From Bordetella pertussis 18323 (GTDB lineage: Bacteria; Pseudomonadota; Gammaproteobacteria; Burkholderiales; Burkholderiaceae_B): DNA of 64,000 nt. Position 1 is the first letter of the stretch. Every line of letters starts with the position of its first letter. The position numbers and the translations under genes were made by a program. Where the stretch lies: NCBI RefSeq assembly GCF_000306945.1, contig NC_018518.1, positions 1,116,001 to 1,180,000 of the forward strand, in the 5' to 3' direction. Positions 48,784 through 58,484 of the stretch are shown in pieces. The notes below the pieces were generated by a model. The model saw nothing but the letters and a program-made list of their open reading frames with translations. It was not told the origin of the DNA and did no database searches.

Positions 48784-49161
48784 TCAGGCCGTGGTCTCGA
48801 CGGCATTGCCCTGCATCTTGACGATCATCTTGGCGATGCGTATCACCGCCTCGGACGGAATGGTGCGCAGCACATCCCCCGTTTCGGCGTCCACGATCGA
48901 GACCACCACCTGATGCACGTCCGGGTCGATCTCGAACTGCAGCTGCGTGGACCAGGCCTTCAACTGCGCATTGATTTCCTCCAGCGCCCGGTCCATCGGC
49001 AGCTTGGGCGCGCCGTACTGGTCCTGCGTGGCGGATTGGGCGCCGCCGCCGTTGGCGGCCGCGGCGGCTGGCGCCACGGCGGCCGCCGGCTGTGCGGGGA
49101 CAGGGGCGGGCGCGACGGAAACCAGCGCGGGCGCCGCGGCGTTGATAGGGCTTACGGCCAT
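48784..49161 (-). CDS. flaG: Flagellar protein FlaG
   Basis: A 125-aa protein with an Ala/Pro-rich N-terminal half and the FlaG domain LPMDRALEEINAQLKAWSTQLQFEIDPDVHQVVVSIVDAETGDVLRTIPSEAVIRIAKMIVKMQG. FlaG family members affect filament length; the exact role is unclear. It is 140 bp upstream of fliD in the same direction. Confidence 0.9.
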   Translation of the reverse strand: MAVSPINAAAPALVSVAPAPVPAQPAAAVAPAAAAANGGGAQSATQDQYGAPKLPMDRALEEINAQLKAWSTQLQFEIDPDVHQVVVSIVDAETGDVLRTIPSEAVIRIAKMIVKMQGNAVETTA

Positions 49162-49423
49162 GATCACTCCAACAAGCGATAACGGGCGTCGAAAGGGACG
49201 CGATGGGTTTTCGAGGGAACCTTCAGCTACCATAACGACACGCTTGCGCCGAACTTTAGACCCGGGGCGCTCTTTTTGGGGCCGGATCTTCCCGCGCGCG
49301 GGCCGCAGCCCGGGGACGGATGCGGCCTTTTCCGCCGAAAGACCCCGCGCGCCGCGGGCGCTTGGGGAAAACACCAGGGCCACGCTGCTAAACTGCGCCC
49401 TGTTTCGATTTGCCTTCATCGCC

Positions 49424-50731
49424 ATGTCCACCTCCCGCCCCGACGCCAGCGCAGACCTGCCTGCCTGGCTGCAGTATCTGGAATCCATCCACGCCAAGGC
49501 CATAGACCTGGGGCTGGACCGGGTGCGGCAGGTGGCCGGCCGGCTCGATCTGAGCCTGGACGGGGTCAATTTCGTGGTGGGCGGCACCAACGGCAAGGGG
49601 TCTACCTGCGCCATGCTCGAATCCATCCTGCTGGCCGCGGGCTACCGGGTGGGCCTGTACACCTCGCCCCATCTCATCGATTTCAACGAACGTGCCCGCA
49701 TCAACGGCGAAATCGCCAGCGACGCGGCGCTGGTGCAGCAGTTCGAGGCGGTCGAGGCCGCGCGCGGCGATGTCTCGCTGACCTATTTCGAGTTCACCAC
49801 GCTGGCCATCCTGCGCCTGTTCGCGCAATCGCGCCTGGACGCCGTGGGGCTGGAGGTCGGCCTGGGCGGCCGGCTGGACGCCGTCAACATCGTCGACGCC
49901 GACTGTTCCATCATCACCAGCATCGACCTCGACCATACCGACTGGCTGGGCGATACGCGCGAGAAAATCGGCTTCGAGAAGGCGCACATCTACCGCGCGG
50001 GGCGCCCCGCCATATGCGCCGATCCGGTGCCGCCGCAATCGCTGTTGGACCACGTGCAGGCGATCGGCGCCGACCTGTGGCTGCTCGGCCGCGACTACAA
50101 CTATTCCGGGGACCGCCAGCAATGGGCCTACGGCGGGCGGGCGCAGCGGCGCAACGCGCTCGCCTATCCCGCATTGCGCGGCGCCAACCAGCTGCTCAAC
50201 GCGGCCGCCGCGCTGGCCGCGCTCGAAGCCGTGCGCGACCGCCTGCCGGTGCCGCAGCAGGCGGTGCGGCTGGGGCTGCTGCAGGCGTCGCTGCCGGGCC
50301 GCTTCCAGATCCTGCCCGGGCAGCCGACCGTCATCCTGGACGTGGCGCACAATCCCCATGCCGCCGCGGTCCTGGCCCAGAACCTCGACAACATGGGGTT
50401 CCATCCCTATACGCACGCCGTATTCGGCATGCTGGCCGACAAGAACGTCGATGGCGTCATCGCCAGGCTGGGCAGCCGGGTCGACCACTGGTACTGCGCC
50501 GGCCTGCCGGGCCCGCGCGGGCTGGATGGGCAGGCCCTGGCCGGTCATGTGCGCCAGGTGCTGCCCGAGGCGGAAGGCGCCGCCGAAACGCCTACCGTGC
50601 AGGCCTGCGCCGACCCCGCCGCGGCCTATGCGGCGGCGCGGGAAAAGGCGGGCGAGGGTGATAGAATCATCGTGTTCGGGTCATTTCTCACGGTGGCCTC
50701 CGTCCTGCAGGCGCTGGGCCGCAAAATCTAA
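49424..50731 (+). CDS. folC: Folylpolyglutamate synthase / dihydrofolate synthase
   Basis: A 435-aa bifunctional ligase adding glutamate to dihydropteroate and to folates. The P-loop VVGGTNGKGS is at residues 51-60; SIDLDHTDWLGDTREKIGFEKAHIYR is the Mg/ATP and folate segment; VILDVAHNPHA is the C-terminal domain signature. ATG 49424 gives the usual start (MSTSRPDASADLPAWLQYLESIH). It is the first gene of a folC-dedD-cvpA-purF run, a conserved arrangement in proteobacteria. Confidence 0.95.
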   Translation: MSTSRPDASADLPAWLQYLESIHAKAIDLGLDRVRQVAGRLDLSLDGVNFVVGGTNGKGSTCAMLESILLAAGYRVGLYTSPHLIDFNERARINGEIASDAALVQQFEAVEAARGDVSLTYFEFTTLAILRLFAQSRLDAVGLEVGLGGRLDAVNIVDADCSIITSIDLDHTDWLGDTREKIGFEKAHIYRAGRPAICADPVPPQSLLDHVQAIGADLWLLGRDYNYSGDRQQWAYGGRAQRRNALAYPALRGANQLLNAAAALAALEAVRDRLPVPQQAVRLGLLQASLPGRFQILPGQPTVILDVAHNPHAAAVLAQNLDNMGFHPYTHAVFGMLADKNVDGVIARLGSRVDHWYCAGLPGPRGLDGQALAGHVRQVLPEAEGAAETPTVQACADPAAAYAAAREKAGEGDRIIVFGSFLTVASVLQALGRKI

Positions 50732-50791
50732 GCGGATCGCGCCAGCGCAAGGGCGGCGCGCACCGGCCCCGCCCGCAAGGAATTCTGCTCC

Positions 50792-51622
50792 ATGGGATTG
50801 TTCACTAGCAAAGATTCGGCCTCCGAGACGCAGTCCTCGCGACCGCGTCCATCCGTATCCAGCGAGGCGCAGGCCGCCGAGCTGCGGGCCCGGGCCAGGC
50901 GCCGCCTGGCAGGCGCCGTCGCATTGGTGCTCGCCGCGGTCATCGTCCTGCCCATGATCCTCGACTCCGAGCCCGTGCCGGTCGACAGCGACATCCCCAT
51001 CCGCGTCCCGGACCGCAATTCGGCCTTCCAGCCCACGGTCAACGATCCGCAGGCCGCCGCGCCGCAGCCGGAACAGCCCGCGCCGCAGGCGCCGGCCGGC
51101 ACGCCCGAGGCGGGCGCGCCGCAGCCGCCCGCGCTGGCGTCCGCGCCGCCGCAGACGCCGCCTCCGGGCCAGACGCCGGCCCAGCCCCAGACGCCGCCCG
51201 CGGCCCAGCCGCCGGCCACGCCGCCGCAGCAGGCCGCCACGCCGCCGGCCGCGCCCAAGCCCGAGGCCAAGCCGGAACCCAAGCCCGCCAAGCCGGCGGC
51301 GCCGGCGCGCTCGGACGACGGCGCGCGCGCGATGGCGCTGCTGGAGGGGCGTTCGCCGCCGCCGGCGCAGTCCAAGCCGGCCGCCAACGGCAATTTCGTG
51401 CTGCAGGTGGCTTCCTATACCACGCAGGCCGATGCGCAGGCGCGCCGCGGCAAGCTGCACCAGGCCGGCGTCACCAATGCATTCGTCGAGCAGGCCTCGA
51501 TCAACGGCAAGCAACAGTATCGACTGCGCGTGGGGCCGTTCCCCTCGCGCGAGGCGGCCCAGGCGGCGCAGGCGCGCCTGCGCACGCTGGGCTATGACAA
51601 CGGTTTCATCGCCGCACAGTGA
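50792..51622 (+). CDS. dedD: SPOR-domain protein DedD
   Basis: A 276-aa cell-division-associated membrane protein. It has one transmembrane helix near residues 37-56 (LAGAVALVLAAVIVLPMIL), a long Pro/Ala/Gln/Lys linker in the periplasm, and a C-terminal SPOR domain (NFVLQVASYTTQADAQARRGKLHQAG…YRLRVGPFPSREAAQAAQARLRTLGY) that binds denuded septal peptidoglycan. It lies between folC and cvpA as in other proteobacteria. Confidence 0.92.
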   Translation: MGLFTSKDSASETQSSRPRPSVSSEAQAAELRARARRRLAGAVALVLAAVIVLPMILDSEPVPVDSDIPIRVPDRNSAFQPTVNDPQAAAPQPEQPAPQAPAGTPEAGAPQPPALASAPPQTPPPGQTPAQPQTPPAAQPPATPPQQAATPPAAPKPEAKPEPKPAKPAAPARSDDGARAMALLEGRSPPPAQSKPAANGNFVLQVASYTTQADAQARRGKLHQAGVTNAFVEQASINGKQQYRLRVGPFPSREAAQAAQARLRTLGYDNGFIAAQ

Positions 51623-52107
51623 CCGGCTTCGATTTCGTCGTCCTGACGATCCTGGCCGTGTCGGCCGTGCTGGGGCTGGTGCGCGGACTGCTCAAGGAAA
51701 TTCTGTCGCTGCTTGCCTATCTGCTGGCGTTCGTCGCGGCGATCTGGTGGGGGCCCACGGTCTATGTCTGGCTTGAACCGTATATCGAAACCGCGCTGCT
51801 GCGCATGGGCATCGCCTATGCCGTGGTGTTCATCATCGTGCTGCTGGCCGTCGGCCTGGTCAACATGACGCTCGCCGCCCTGATCCGCACCACCGGCCTG
51901 ACGCCGGCCGACCATGGCCTGGGCGCGATGTTCGGCCTGGCGCGCGGCCTGGTGCTGGTGCTGGTGCTGGTGGCGCTGGCGGGTTTCACGCCCTTGCCGC
52001 AGGAAGACTGGTGGCGCGACGCCATGTTCTCGCACTCGGCCACCGAGGCCGTCCGGCAGGTCAAGTCCTGGCTGCCGCCCTCGCTGGCGACGTGGCTGCC
52101 TTACTGA
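51619..52107 (+). CDS. cvpA: Colicin V production protein family, CvpA
   Basis: A 162-aa inner-membrane protein with four helices: FDFVVLTILAVSAVLGLVRGLLKEILSLLAYLLAFVAA, YAVVFIIVLLAVGLVN and GLTPADHGLGAMFGLARGLVLVLVLVALAG. GTG 51619 overlaps the dedD stop (GTGA). CvpA proteins support envelope stress tolerance, and the gene is classically joined to purF. Confidence 0.92.
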   Translation: MTGFDFVVLTILAVSAVLGLVRGLLKEILSLLAYLLAFVAAIWWGPTVYVWLEPYIETALLRMGIAYAVVFIIVLLAVGLVNMTLAALIRTTGLTPADHGLGAMFGLARGLVLVLVLVALAGFTPLPQEDWWRDAMFSHSATEAVRQVKSWLPPSLATWLPY

Positions 52108-52148
52108 ATTCGCTTTTCGCTTTACGCTTTATCTACTAGGAACTCACC

Positions 52149-53669
52149 ATGTGTGGAATCGTCGGGGTCATTGGGCGCGGGCCGGTCAACCAGCTGCTCT
52201 ATGACAGCTTGCTGCTGCTGCAACACCGGGGGCAGGACGCGGCGGGCATCGCCACGCTGCAGGGCAACCACTTCAACATGTACAAGGCGCACGGCCTGGT
52301 GCGCGATGTGTTCCGTACCCGCAACATGCGCGCGCTGCCGGGCACCAGCGGCGTGGGCCAGGTGCGCTATCCCACCGCCGGCTCCAGCGCCAGCGAGGAA
52401 GAGGCGCAGCCGTTCTACGTCAATGCGCCGTTCGGCATCATGTTCGCCCACAACGGCAACCTGACCAACTGGCGCGAGCTGCGCGAGTCGCTCTACCGCG
52501 TCGACCGCCGCCACATCAATACCAATTCCGATTCCGAAGTGCTGCTCAATGTGCTGGCGCACGAGCTGCAATCGGCCGCCAGCGGCGTGTCGCTCGACGA
52601 TGACACGATCTTTCGCGCCGTCTCCGCGGTGCACCAGCGCGTCAAGGGCGCCTACGCCGTGGTGGCGCAGATCTCGGGCTACGGCATGCTGGCGTTTCGC
52701 GATCCCCACGGCATCCGGCCGCTGTGCATCGGCCGCCAGGAGACCGAGGAAGGCGTGGAATGGATGGCCGCCTCGGAATCCGTGGCGCTGGAAGGCAGCG
52801 GTTTTGCCTTCGTGCGCGACGTCGAGCCCGGCGAGGCGATATTCGTCGACCTCGACGGCCGCATGACCAGCCGCCAGTGCGCCGACAATGCGCAACTGGT
52901 GCCGTGTATCTTCGAGTACGTGTACTTTGCCCGCCCCGATTCGCTGATCGACGGCGTCTCGGTGTACGACGCGCGCCTGCGCATGGGCGAATACCTGGCC
53001 GACAAGGTCGCGCGCAGCATGCGCCTGGGCGATATCGACGTGGTGATGCCGATTCCCGACTCGTCGCGCCCGGCCGCCATGCAGCTGGCGCACCGGCTGG
53101 GGCTGGACTATCGCGAAGGCCTGATCAAGAACCGCTACGTGGGCCGTACGTTCATCATGCCGGGCCAGGCGGTGCGCCGCAAATCGGTGCGCCAGAAACT
53201 GAACGCCATCGGCATGGAATTCAAGGGCAAGAACGTGCTGCTGGTCGACGATTCCATCGTGCGCGGCACCACCAGCCGCGAGATCGTCGACATGGCGCGC
53301 GCGGCCGGCGCCAACAAGGTGTATTTCGCCTCCGCGGCGCCTCCGGTGCGGTTCCCCAACGTGTACGGCATCGACATGCCGACCCAGAAGGAACTGATCG
53401 CCACCGGCCGCACCGATGACGAAATCGCCCGCACCATCGGCGCCGACGCGCTGATCTACCAGGACCTGCAGGACATGCAGCAGGCGGTGCGCGACATCAA
53501 TCCGCGCCTGAGCCGCTTCGAGGCATCGTGTTTCGACGGCGAGTACGTGACCGGCGACATCACCGCCGAATACCTGGCCCGCCTGGGCCAGTCGCGCGAC
53601 AGCAGCGCCGGCGACGAAGAGGCCGGCGGCCTGCAGTTCAACATGGGCTACGCGGCCAACGACGCCTGA
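52149..53669 (+). CDS. purF: Amidophosphoribosyltransferase
   Basis: A 506-aa enzyme catalysing the first step of purine synthesis (PRPP plus glutamine to phosphoribosylamine). The start [12 protein letters not shown] exposes the catalytic Cys after Met removal. The class II glutaminase domain has HRGQDAAGI and the PRTase domain has the PRPP loop [18 protein letters not shown]. It lies 41 nt after cvpA. Confidence 0.97.
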   Translation: MCGIVGVIGRGPVNQLLYDSLLLLQHRGQDAAGIATLQGNHFNMYKAHGLVRDVFRTRNMRALPGTSGVGQVRYPTAGSSASEEEAQPFYVNAPFGIMFAHNGNLTNWRELRESLYRVDRRHINTNSDSEVLLNVLAHELQSAASGVSLDDDTIFRAVSAVHQRVKGAYAVVAQISGYGMLAFRDPHGIRPLCIGRQETEEGVEWMAASESVALEGSGFAFVRDVEPGEAIFVDLDGRMTSRQCADNAQLVPCIFEYVYFARPDSLIDGVSVYDARLRMGEYLADKVARSMRLGDIDVVMPIPDSSRPAAMQLAHRLGLDYREGLIKNRYVGRTFIMPGQAVRRKSVRQKLNAIGMEFKGKNVLLVDDSIVRGTTSREIVDMARAAGANKVYFASAAPPVRFPNVYGIDMPTQKELIATGRTDDEIARTIGADALIYQDLQDMQQAVRDINPRLSRFEASCFDGEYVTGDITAEYLARLGQSRDSSAGDEEAGGLQFNMGYAANDA

Positions 53670-53677
53670 CCGGCGCG

Positions 53678-53707
53678 GCGCGGCCGGCTTGCGCAAGCCG
53701 GCCGCGC
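53678..53707. terminator. Bidirectional hairpin between purF and dsbB
   Basis: GCGCGGCCGGCTT, loop GCGC, AAGCCGGCCGCGC: a perfect 13-bp stem just past the purF stop and before the convergent dsbB stop. No long T-run is present. Confidence 0.6.
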
Positions 53708-53712
53708 GGCCG

Positions 53713-54189
53713 TCAGGCGTTGCGCCGCAACGCCGCCGGCAGGGCCAGCGCCAGCACGATCACGAACAGCGCCAGGCTCCATATCGCATACTCGATGCCC
53801 AGCACCGCCACCGTGGCGTCCATGCAGGTGGCATAGATGCCGAACAGCCAGGGCAGGGCGCCGTCCAGTCCCGTGGCGCTCATGAAACGATCGGCGAAGG
53901 TCTGGTCGCACGACAGCATCTTGGCCGCCACGCTGTACTGGTACCAGGCGGCGACGATGCCGCAGATGGCCAGCAGCGCCGCCAGCATGGCGGCCAGGCG
54001 CGCCGCGATGGCGCCGGCCAGCGCGCCGGCCAGGGCCACCACGCCGATGCACAGGTAGATCAGCCGCTGCAGCACGCACCAGGCGCACGGCGGCATATCG
54101 AAGACATGCTGCGACAGCAGGGCCAGGCCCACGGCGCCAAAGCACAGGATGGCGATCAGGAAAAGCAGGCGTTCGCGGTATCGGGTCAT
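53713..54189 (-). CDS. dsbB: Disulfide bond formation protein DsbB
   Basis: A 158-aa inner-membrane oxidase that reoxidises DsbA using quinone. It has four helices. The first cysteine pair is PPCAWCVLQRLIY and the second pair lies in MLSCDQTF and YATCMDATV. ATG 54189 gives MTRYRERLLFLIAILCFGAVGLALLSQHVFDMPPC, the usual beginning. It is intact. Confidence 0.94.
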   Translation of the reverse strand: MTRYRERLLFLIAILCFGAVGLALLSQHVFDMPPCAWCVLQRLIYLCIGVVALAGALAGAIAARLAAMLAALLAICGIVAAWYQYSVAAKMLSCDQTFADRFMSATGLDGALPWLFGIYATCMDATVAVLGIEYAIWSLALFVIVLALALPAALRRNA

Positions 54190-54239
54190 GGGGGTAGGGA
54201 CGGGAAACGGAAAGGGGCGGGCGGATGGCCGCGCCAGGG

Positions 54240-54953
54240 TTAGGCCGGCGGCGCCGCAATAGGTTGCATGATCTGCCGCATGACGTCCAGCAGCAGTTCG
54301 CTCGCGCCGCTCCAGAAGATCTGCACGCCCAGGCACAGCATGATGAACGCCGACAGCCGCATGAACACGGCGGTGCCGTTGTCGCCCAGCCGGTGCAGCA
54401 TCTGCGCGGCAAAGCGCAGGCAGATGAACAGGGTGAAGGCTACCAGCGCCACGCCGGGCAGCGAGCCGGCCAGGCGCGCCAGGCTGAGCATGTGGTTTTC
54501 GTCGCGCAGCGACGCGCCTACCGTGATGCAGGCGGCGATGGTGCTGGGGCCGCAGCTGATCGGAAAGGTGAGCGGGTAGAAGGCGCGCGCCTGCGCCATC
54601 TCGGGCGTGAACGATTCGGCCATCTGGGCGTGCTGCGACGTATCGGCATCGGGCGAGTTGACCAGCCGCCAGGCGCTGTAGATGACCAGCATGCCGCCGC
54701 CCACGCGTACGATGGCCAGCGAAATCCCGAAGAAACTGAGCACCACGTTGCCGGCGATCATGGCGCCGATCATCATCAACGCCACGTTGATGGCCACGCG
54801 CTTGGACAGCTGGGCGCGGGTCTGCTTGGACGCGCCCTCGGTCAGCGTCCAGAAGATCGGCGTGATGGCCGGCGGGTTGAGAAACGGCAGCAGCGTGGCC
54901 AGGGCAAAGAAGAAGCTGCGTCCGAAAACCAGCAGGTACTCGTTGTATGGCAT
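54240..54953 (-). CDS. MarC family integral membrane protein
   Basis: A 237-aa protein with six hydrophobic segments and the MarC pattern: FFFALATLLPFLNPPAITPIFWTLT at the start, VVLSFFGISLAIVRVGGGMLVIYSAWRLV, then AFYPLTFPISCGPSTIAACITVGA. The PLTFPxxxGPxTI block is diagnostic. Despite the name it is not tied to multiple antibiotic resistance. Its function is unknown. It lies 38 nt after glnD. Confidence 0.88.
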   Translation of the reverse strand: MPYNEYLLVFGRSFFFALATLLPFLNPPAITPIFWTLTEGASKQTRAQLSKRVAINVALMMIGAMIAGNVVLSFFGISLAIVRVGGGMLVIYSAWRLVNSPDADTSQHAQMAESFTPEMAQARAFYPLTFPISCGPSTIAACITVGASLRDENHMLSLARLAGSLPGVALVAFTLFICLRFAAQMLHRLGDNGTAVFMRLSAFIMLCLGVQIFWSGASELLLDVMRQIMQPIAAPPA

Positions 54954-54991
54954 GGCGGCGGGGGCGGTGGCGGGGTGAAGGCCGCGGCCGT

Positions 54992-57589
54992 TCAGGCGGC
55001 CTGCTGGCGCGGCTCGTCGCCGGCCAGCGCGTCCAGGATGGCGCGTTCGAACTGCATCTGGCTGCGCGGGCGCTCCAGCGCCGAGCCCGACACGATGAAC
55101 ACGTCCTCGACGCGTTCGCCCAGCGTCATGATCTTGGCCATGATCAGGTCCACGCCGTGTTCGGCGAATACGCGCGCCAGCGCGTACAGCAGGCCGGGCC
55201 GGTCGGTCGCGGTGACCGACAGGCGCCAGGACTGGCTGCGTTCGTCGGGCGAGAGCTCGGCCTGCGGCATGACCGGAAACACCCGCGAGCGCCGGGCGTG
55301 GCTGTGCGGCAGGCGCCGTGGCGCATGTGCGTGCCGGGCGGCGTGCGGATCGCGCAGGCGTTCGGCCAGCTCGTGCTCCACCAGGGTGGCCTGGGCGCGC
55401 AGGTCGGCGAAGCCCTCGGGCGCCAGCACGATGAAGCTGTCCAGCGCCCAGCCGTGGCGGGTGGTGTGCACGCGCGCATCCTGCACGCTGAGCGACTTGG
55501 CGTCGAAGTAGCCGCAGGTCGTCACGAACAGATCCGGCGCGTCGCGCGTGTAGACCATGACCTGCAGCCCCTCGCCGTGCTCGGTGGGGCGGACCCGCAC
55601 CACCGGCTCGTCGGGCGCCACCTGGTAATACAGGTGGCGCGTGTGCCAGGCGATCTCGGAGGCGTCGTGGCGCAGGAAGTAGGCGATGTCCAGCTGGTTC
55701 CAGAAGGCTTCGCGGGCGTCGTCGCGCAGGCCCGCCAGGCGGGTCAGGCGGGCCGCCTCGTCCTTGCGCTCGGTCAGCACGGTGTGCGCGTCGGCGTGCG
55801 CGCCGCCCAGCGCCGCCAGGGTCAGGCGGAAAAGGTCTTCCAGCAGCTTGCCCTTCCAGGCGTTCCAGACGCGCGGGCTGGTGCCGCGGATGTCGGCCAC
55901 GGTCAGCAGGTAGAGGGCGGCCAGGCGGCGTTCGTCGCCCACCTGGGCGGCGAAGTCGCGCACCACCTGCGGGTCGGACAGGTCGCGCTTCTGGGCGACC
56001 GCCGACATCAGCAGGTGATGGCGCACCAGGAACTCGACCAGCTCGGCATCGGTCGGATCCAGGCCGTGGTCCTGCGCGAAGCGGCGCACCTCGCGCGCGC
56101 CCAGTTCGGAATGATCGCCGCCGCGGCCCTTGGCGATATCGTGGAACAGCGCCGCGACATACAGCAGCCAGTGGCGGTCCAGGCCGGCGATCAGCTGGCT
56201 GGCCAGCGGGTATTCCTGGGCGTGCTCGGGCATGGTGAAGCGGCGCAGGTTGCGCACGACCGCCAGGGTGTGCTGGTCGACCGTATAGACATGGAACAGG
56301 TCGTGCTGCATCTGGCCGACGATGCGCCGGAACACCGGCAGGTAGCGCGGCAGGATGTTGAGCATGGTCATGCGGCGCAACTCGTGGACGATGCCGCGCG
56401 GCTGCTGCAGGATCTGCAGGAACAGCTTGCGGTTGACCGGATTGCGGCGGAACTGCGCGTCGATGCGGTGGCGCGAATGCCAGATGGCGCGCAGCGTGCG
56501 GGCCGACATGCCGATCAGTTCCGGATGCTGCTGCATCACCAGGAAGGCGCGCAGCAGCAGCGTCGGATTGCGCTCGAAGCCATCCTCGCGCACGATGTCC
56601 AGCCGCTCGCGCAGGTTGCGGAAATCGTCGTCGATCAGGCGCGCGTCGCTGTCCGGGCGCGGGAACAGCCGTTCCTCGATGTTCTGTACCAGGATGACAT
56701 TGAGCTGGGTCACCAGGCGCGCGGCCCAGTAATAACGCTGCATCAGCAGTTCGCTGGCGCGCCGCGTCGCCGTCGACGCAATGCCATAGACCGCGGCCAG
56801 GCCCGGTTGCAGGTCGAACAGGACGCGGTCTTCGCGCCGGCCCGTCAGCAGGTGCAGCTCGATGCGCAGGCGCTTGAAGGCCTGTTCGGCGCGCCGCAGA
56901 TCGCGCGCTTCGGACGAGGTGAGCAAGCCGGCCTGGGCCACCTCGCGCCAGCTGTGGCCGAAGCCGGCGGCGCGGGCCATCCACAGGATGACCTGCAGGT
57001 CGCGCAGGCCGCCAGGCGACTCCTTGCAATTGGGTTCCAGCGCGTAGGGCGTGTCCTGGTAGTGGGCGTGGCGCTGCTGCATCTCCACCCGCTTGGCCTG
57101 GAAGAACACCGCCGCGTCCAGCCGTGCCTGCATGGCGCTGTCCAGGCGCTTCATGAGCGTGCGGCTGCCGGCCAGCCAGCGCGATTCCAGCAGCGCCGTC
57201 TCGACGGTGATGTCGCCGCGCGCCTCGCGCTCGCAGTCTTCCAGCGTGCGCACGCTATGGCCGGGTTCCAGGCCCAGGTCCCACAGGGCGGCCACCAATG
57301 CCTCGACCGCGCGCGCATCGGCCGCCGACGGGGGCTGCGGCAGCAGGATCAGCAGGTCGACGTCGGAATGCGGATACAGTTCGCCGCGGCCATAGCTGCC
57401 GACCGCCGCCAGGGTGGCGCCGGCCGGCAGCGGACACAGCTTGACCAGCTCGCGCAGCGCCTGGTCGACGATGCGCCGCAATTCGGTCAGCAGCATGTCC
57501 GGTCGGGGATGCTGGCGAAACTGCGCGACGGCTGCCGCCCGGGCGGCCTGCATGTGCTGCTTCAGCGGATTCAGATCGACATGGGGCAT
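54992..57589 (-). CDS. glnD: Bifunctional uridylyltransferase/uridylyl-removing enzyme (PII)
   Basis: An 865-aa nitrogen sensor that modifies PII proteins. The nucleotidyltransferase motif is GSYGRGELYPHSDVDLLILLP; the HD domain with removing activity has LFHDIAKGRGGDHSELGAREV; two ACT domains follow at the C-terminus (DLFVTTCGYFDAKSLSVQDARVHTT and SWRLSVTATDRPGLLYALARVFAEHGVDL). ATG 57589 (MPHVDLNPLKQHM) is preferred to the longer open frame. Confidence 0.95.
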   Translation of the reverse strand: MPHVDLNPLKQHMQAARAAAVAQFRQHPRPDMLLTELRRIVDQALRELVKLCPLPAGATLAAVGSYGRGELYPHSDVDLLILLPQPPSAADARAVEALVAALWDLGLEPGHSVRTLEDCEREARGDITVETALLESRWLAGSRTLMKRLDSAMQARLDAAVFFQAKRVEMQQRHAHYQDTPYALEPNCKESPGGLRDLQVILWMARAAGFGHSWREVAQAGLLTSSEARDLRRAEQAFKRLRIELHLLTGRREDRVLFDLQPGLAAVYGIASTATRRASELLMQRYYWAARLVTQLNVILVQNIEERLFPRPDSDARLIDDDFRNLRERLDIVREDGFERNPTLLLRAFLVMQQHPELIGMSARTLRAIWHSRHRIDAQFRRNPVNRKLFLQILQQPRGIVHELRRMTMLNILPRYLPVFRRIVGQMQHDLFHVYTVDQHTLAVVRNLRRFTMPEHAQEYPLASQLIAGLDRHWLLYVAALFHDIAKGRGGDHSELGAREVRRFAQDHGLDPTDAELVEFLVRHHLLMSAVAQKRDLSDPQVVRDFAAQVGDERRLAALYLLTVADIRGTSPRVWNAWKGKLLEDLFRLTLAALGGAHADAHTVLTERKDEAARLTRLAGLRDDAREAFWNQLDIAYFLRHDASEIAWHTRHLYYQVAPDEPVVRVRPTEHGEGLQVMVYTRDAPDLFVTTCGYFDAKSLSVQDARVHTTRHGWALDSFIVLAPEGFADLRAQATLVEHELAERLRDPHAARHAHAPRRLPHSHARRSRVFPVMPQAELSPDERSQSWRLSVTATDRPGLLYALARVFAEHGVDLIMAKIMTLGERVEDVFIVSGSALERPRSQMQFERAILDALAGDEPRQQAA

Positions 57590-57618
57590 GGGGCAGCCTT
57601 GCCGCGCGGCGGCGGGGG

Positions 57619-58440
57619 TCAGAGAGCCGGGATTTCGACCGGCCGTGTCACGAAGGCCGGCGGGGCGGGCATGCCGGGCGAGACCGTCAGCACTTCGTAG
57701 CCGGTATCGGTGACCAGCACCGTGTGCTCCCACTGGGCCGACAGGCTGTGGTCGCGCGTCACCACCGTCCAGCCGTCGGCCAGCTGGCGGATTTCGCGCC
57801 GGCCGGCGTTGATCATGGGCTCGACCGTGAACAGCATGCCGGTCACCAGCTTGACGCCGGTGCCGGGCTTGCCGTAGTGCAGCACCTGCGGGTCTTCATG
57901 GAAGCGCTGGCCGATGCCGTGGCCGCAGAATTCGCGCACCACCGAGAAACCCTGCGCCTCGGCGTACTTCTGGATGGCATGGCCGATATCGCCCAGCGTG
58001 GCGCCATTGCGCACCTGTTCGATGCCTTTCCACATGCAGTCGTAGGTGATGTCGGTCAGGCGGCGCGACAGGATCGAGGGCTCGCCCACGTGATACATGC
58101 GGCTGGTATCGCCGAACCAGCCATCCTTGATGATGGTGACGTCGATGTTGAGCGAATCGCCGTTCTTGAGCACCTTGTCGCCCGGTATGCCATGACAGAC
58201 CTGGTGGTTGACCGAGGTGCAGATGGCGCCGGTGAAGGGCGGGTAGCCGGGTGGGGCGTAGCCTATGGTGGCCGACTTGACCTTCAGTTCGTCGGTCAGG
58301 TAGGCCAGGCACAGCTTGTCCAGCTCGCCCGTCGTGACGCCTGATTTGACGTACGGCGTAATGAAGTCGAGGATTTTGGCGGCGTCTTGGCAGGCGGCGC
58401 GCATTTTGGCCAGATCGGCCGGATCGGTAACGATGCCCAT
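57619..58440 (-). CDS. map: Methionine aminopeptidase type I
   Basis: A 273-aa enzyme removing N-terminal Met from nascent proteins. Metal ligands are visible: Asp in NIDVTIIKDGWFGDTSRMY (two Asp), His in EFCGHGIGQRFHEDP, Glu in MLFTVEPMIN and Glu in SAQWEHTVLVT. Divergent from rpsB, as in many proteobacteria, and followed by glnD 29 nt later. Confidence 0.97.
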   Translation of the reverse strand: MGIVTDPADLAKMRAACQDAAKILDFITPYVKSGVTTGELDKLCLAYLTDELKVKSATIGYAPPGYPPFTGAICTSVNHQVCHGIPGDKVLKNGDSLNIDVTIIKDGWFGDTSRMYHVGEPSILSRRLTDITYDCMWKGIEQVRNGATLGDIGHAIQKYAEAQGFSVVREFCGHGIGQRFHEDPQVLHYGKPGTGVKLVTGMLFTVEPMINAGRREIRQLADGWTVVTRDHSLSAQWEHTVLVTDTGYEVLTVSPGMPAPPAFVTRPVEIPAL

Positions 58441-58448
58441 GTATCAGC

Positions 58449-58478
58449 TTGAGTGGCGCGGTCGAAAAATAGTAGAAT
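58449..58478 (+). promoter_or_regulatory. Candidate promoter for the rpsB operon
   Basis: -35 TTGAGT (58449-58454), 18-bp spacer, -10 TAGAAT (58473-58478), starting just upstream of the divergent map gene. It would give an rpsB leader of about 680 nt. Confidence 0.55.
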
Positions 58479-58484
58479 TATAGG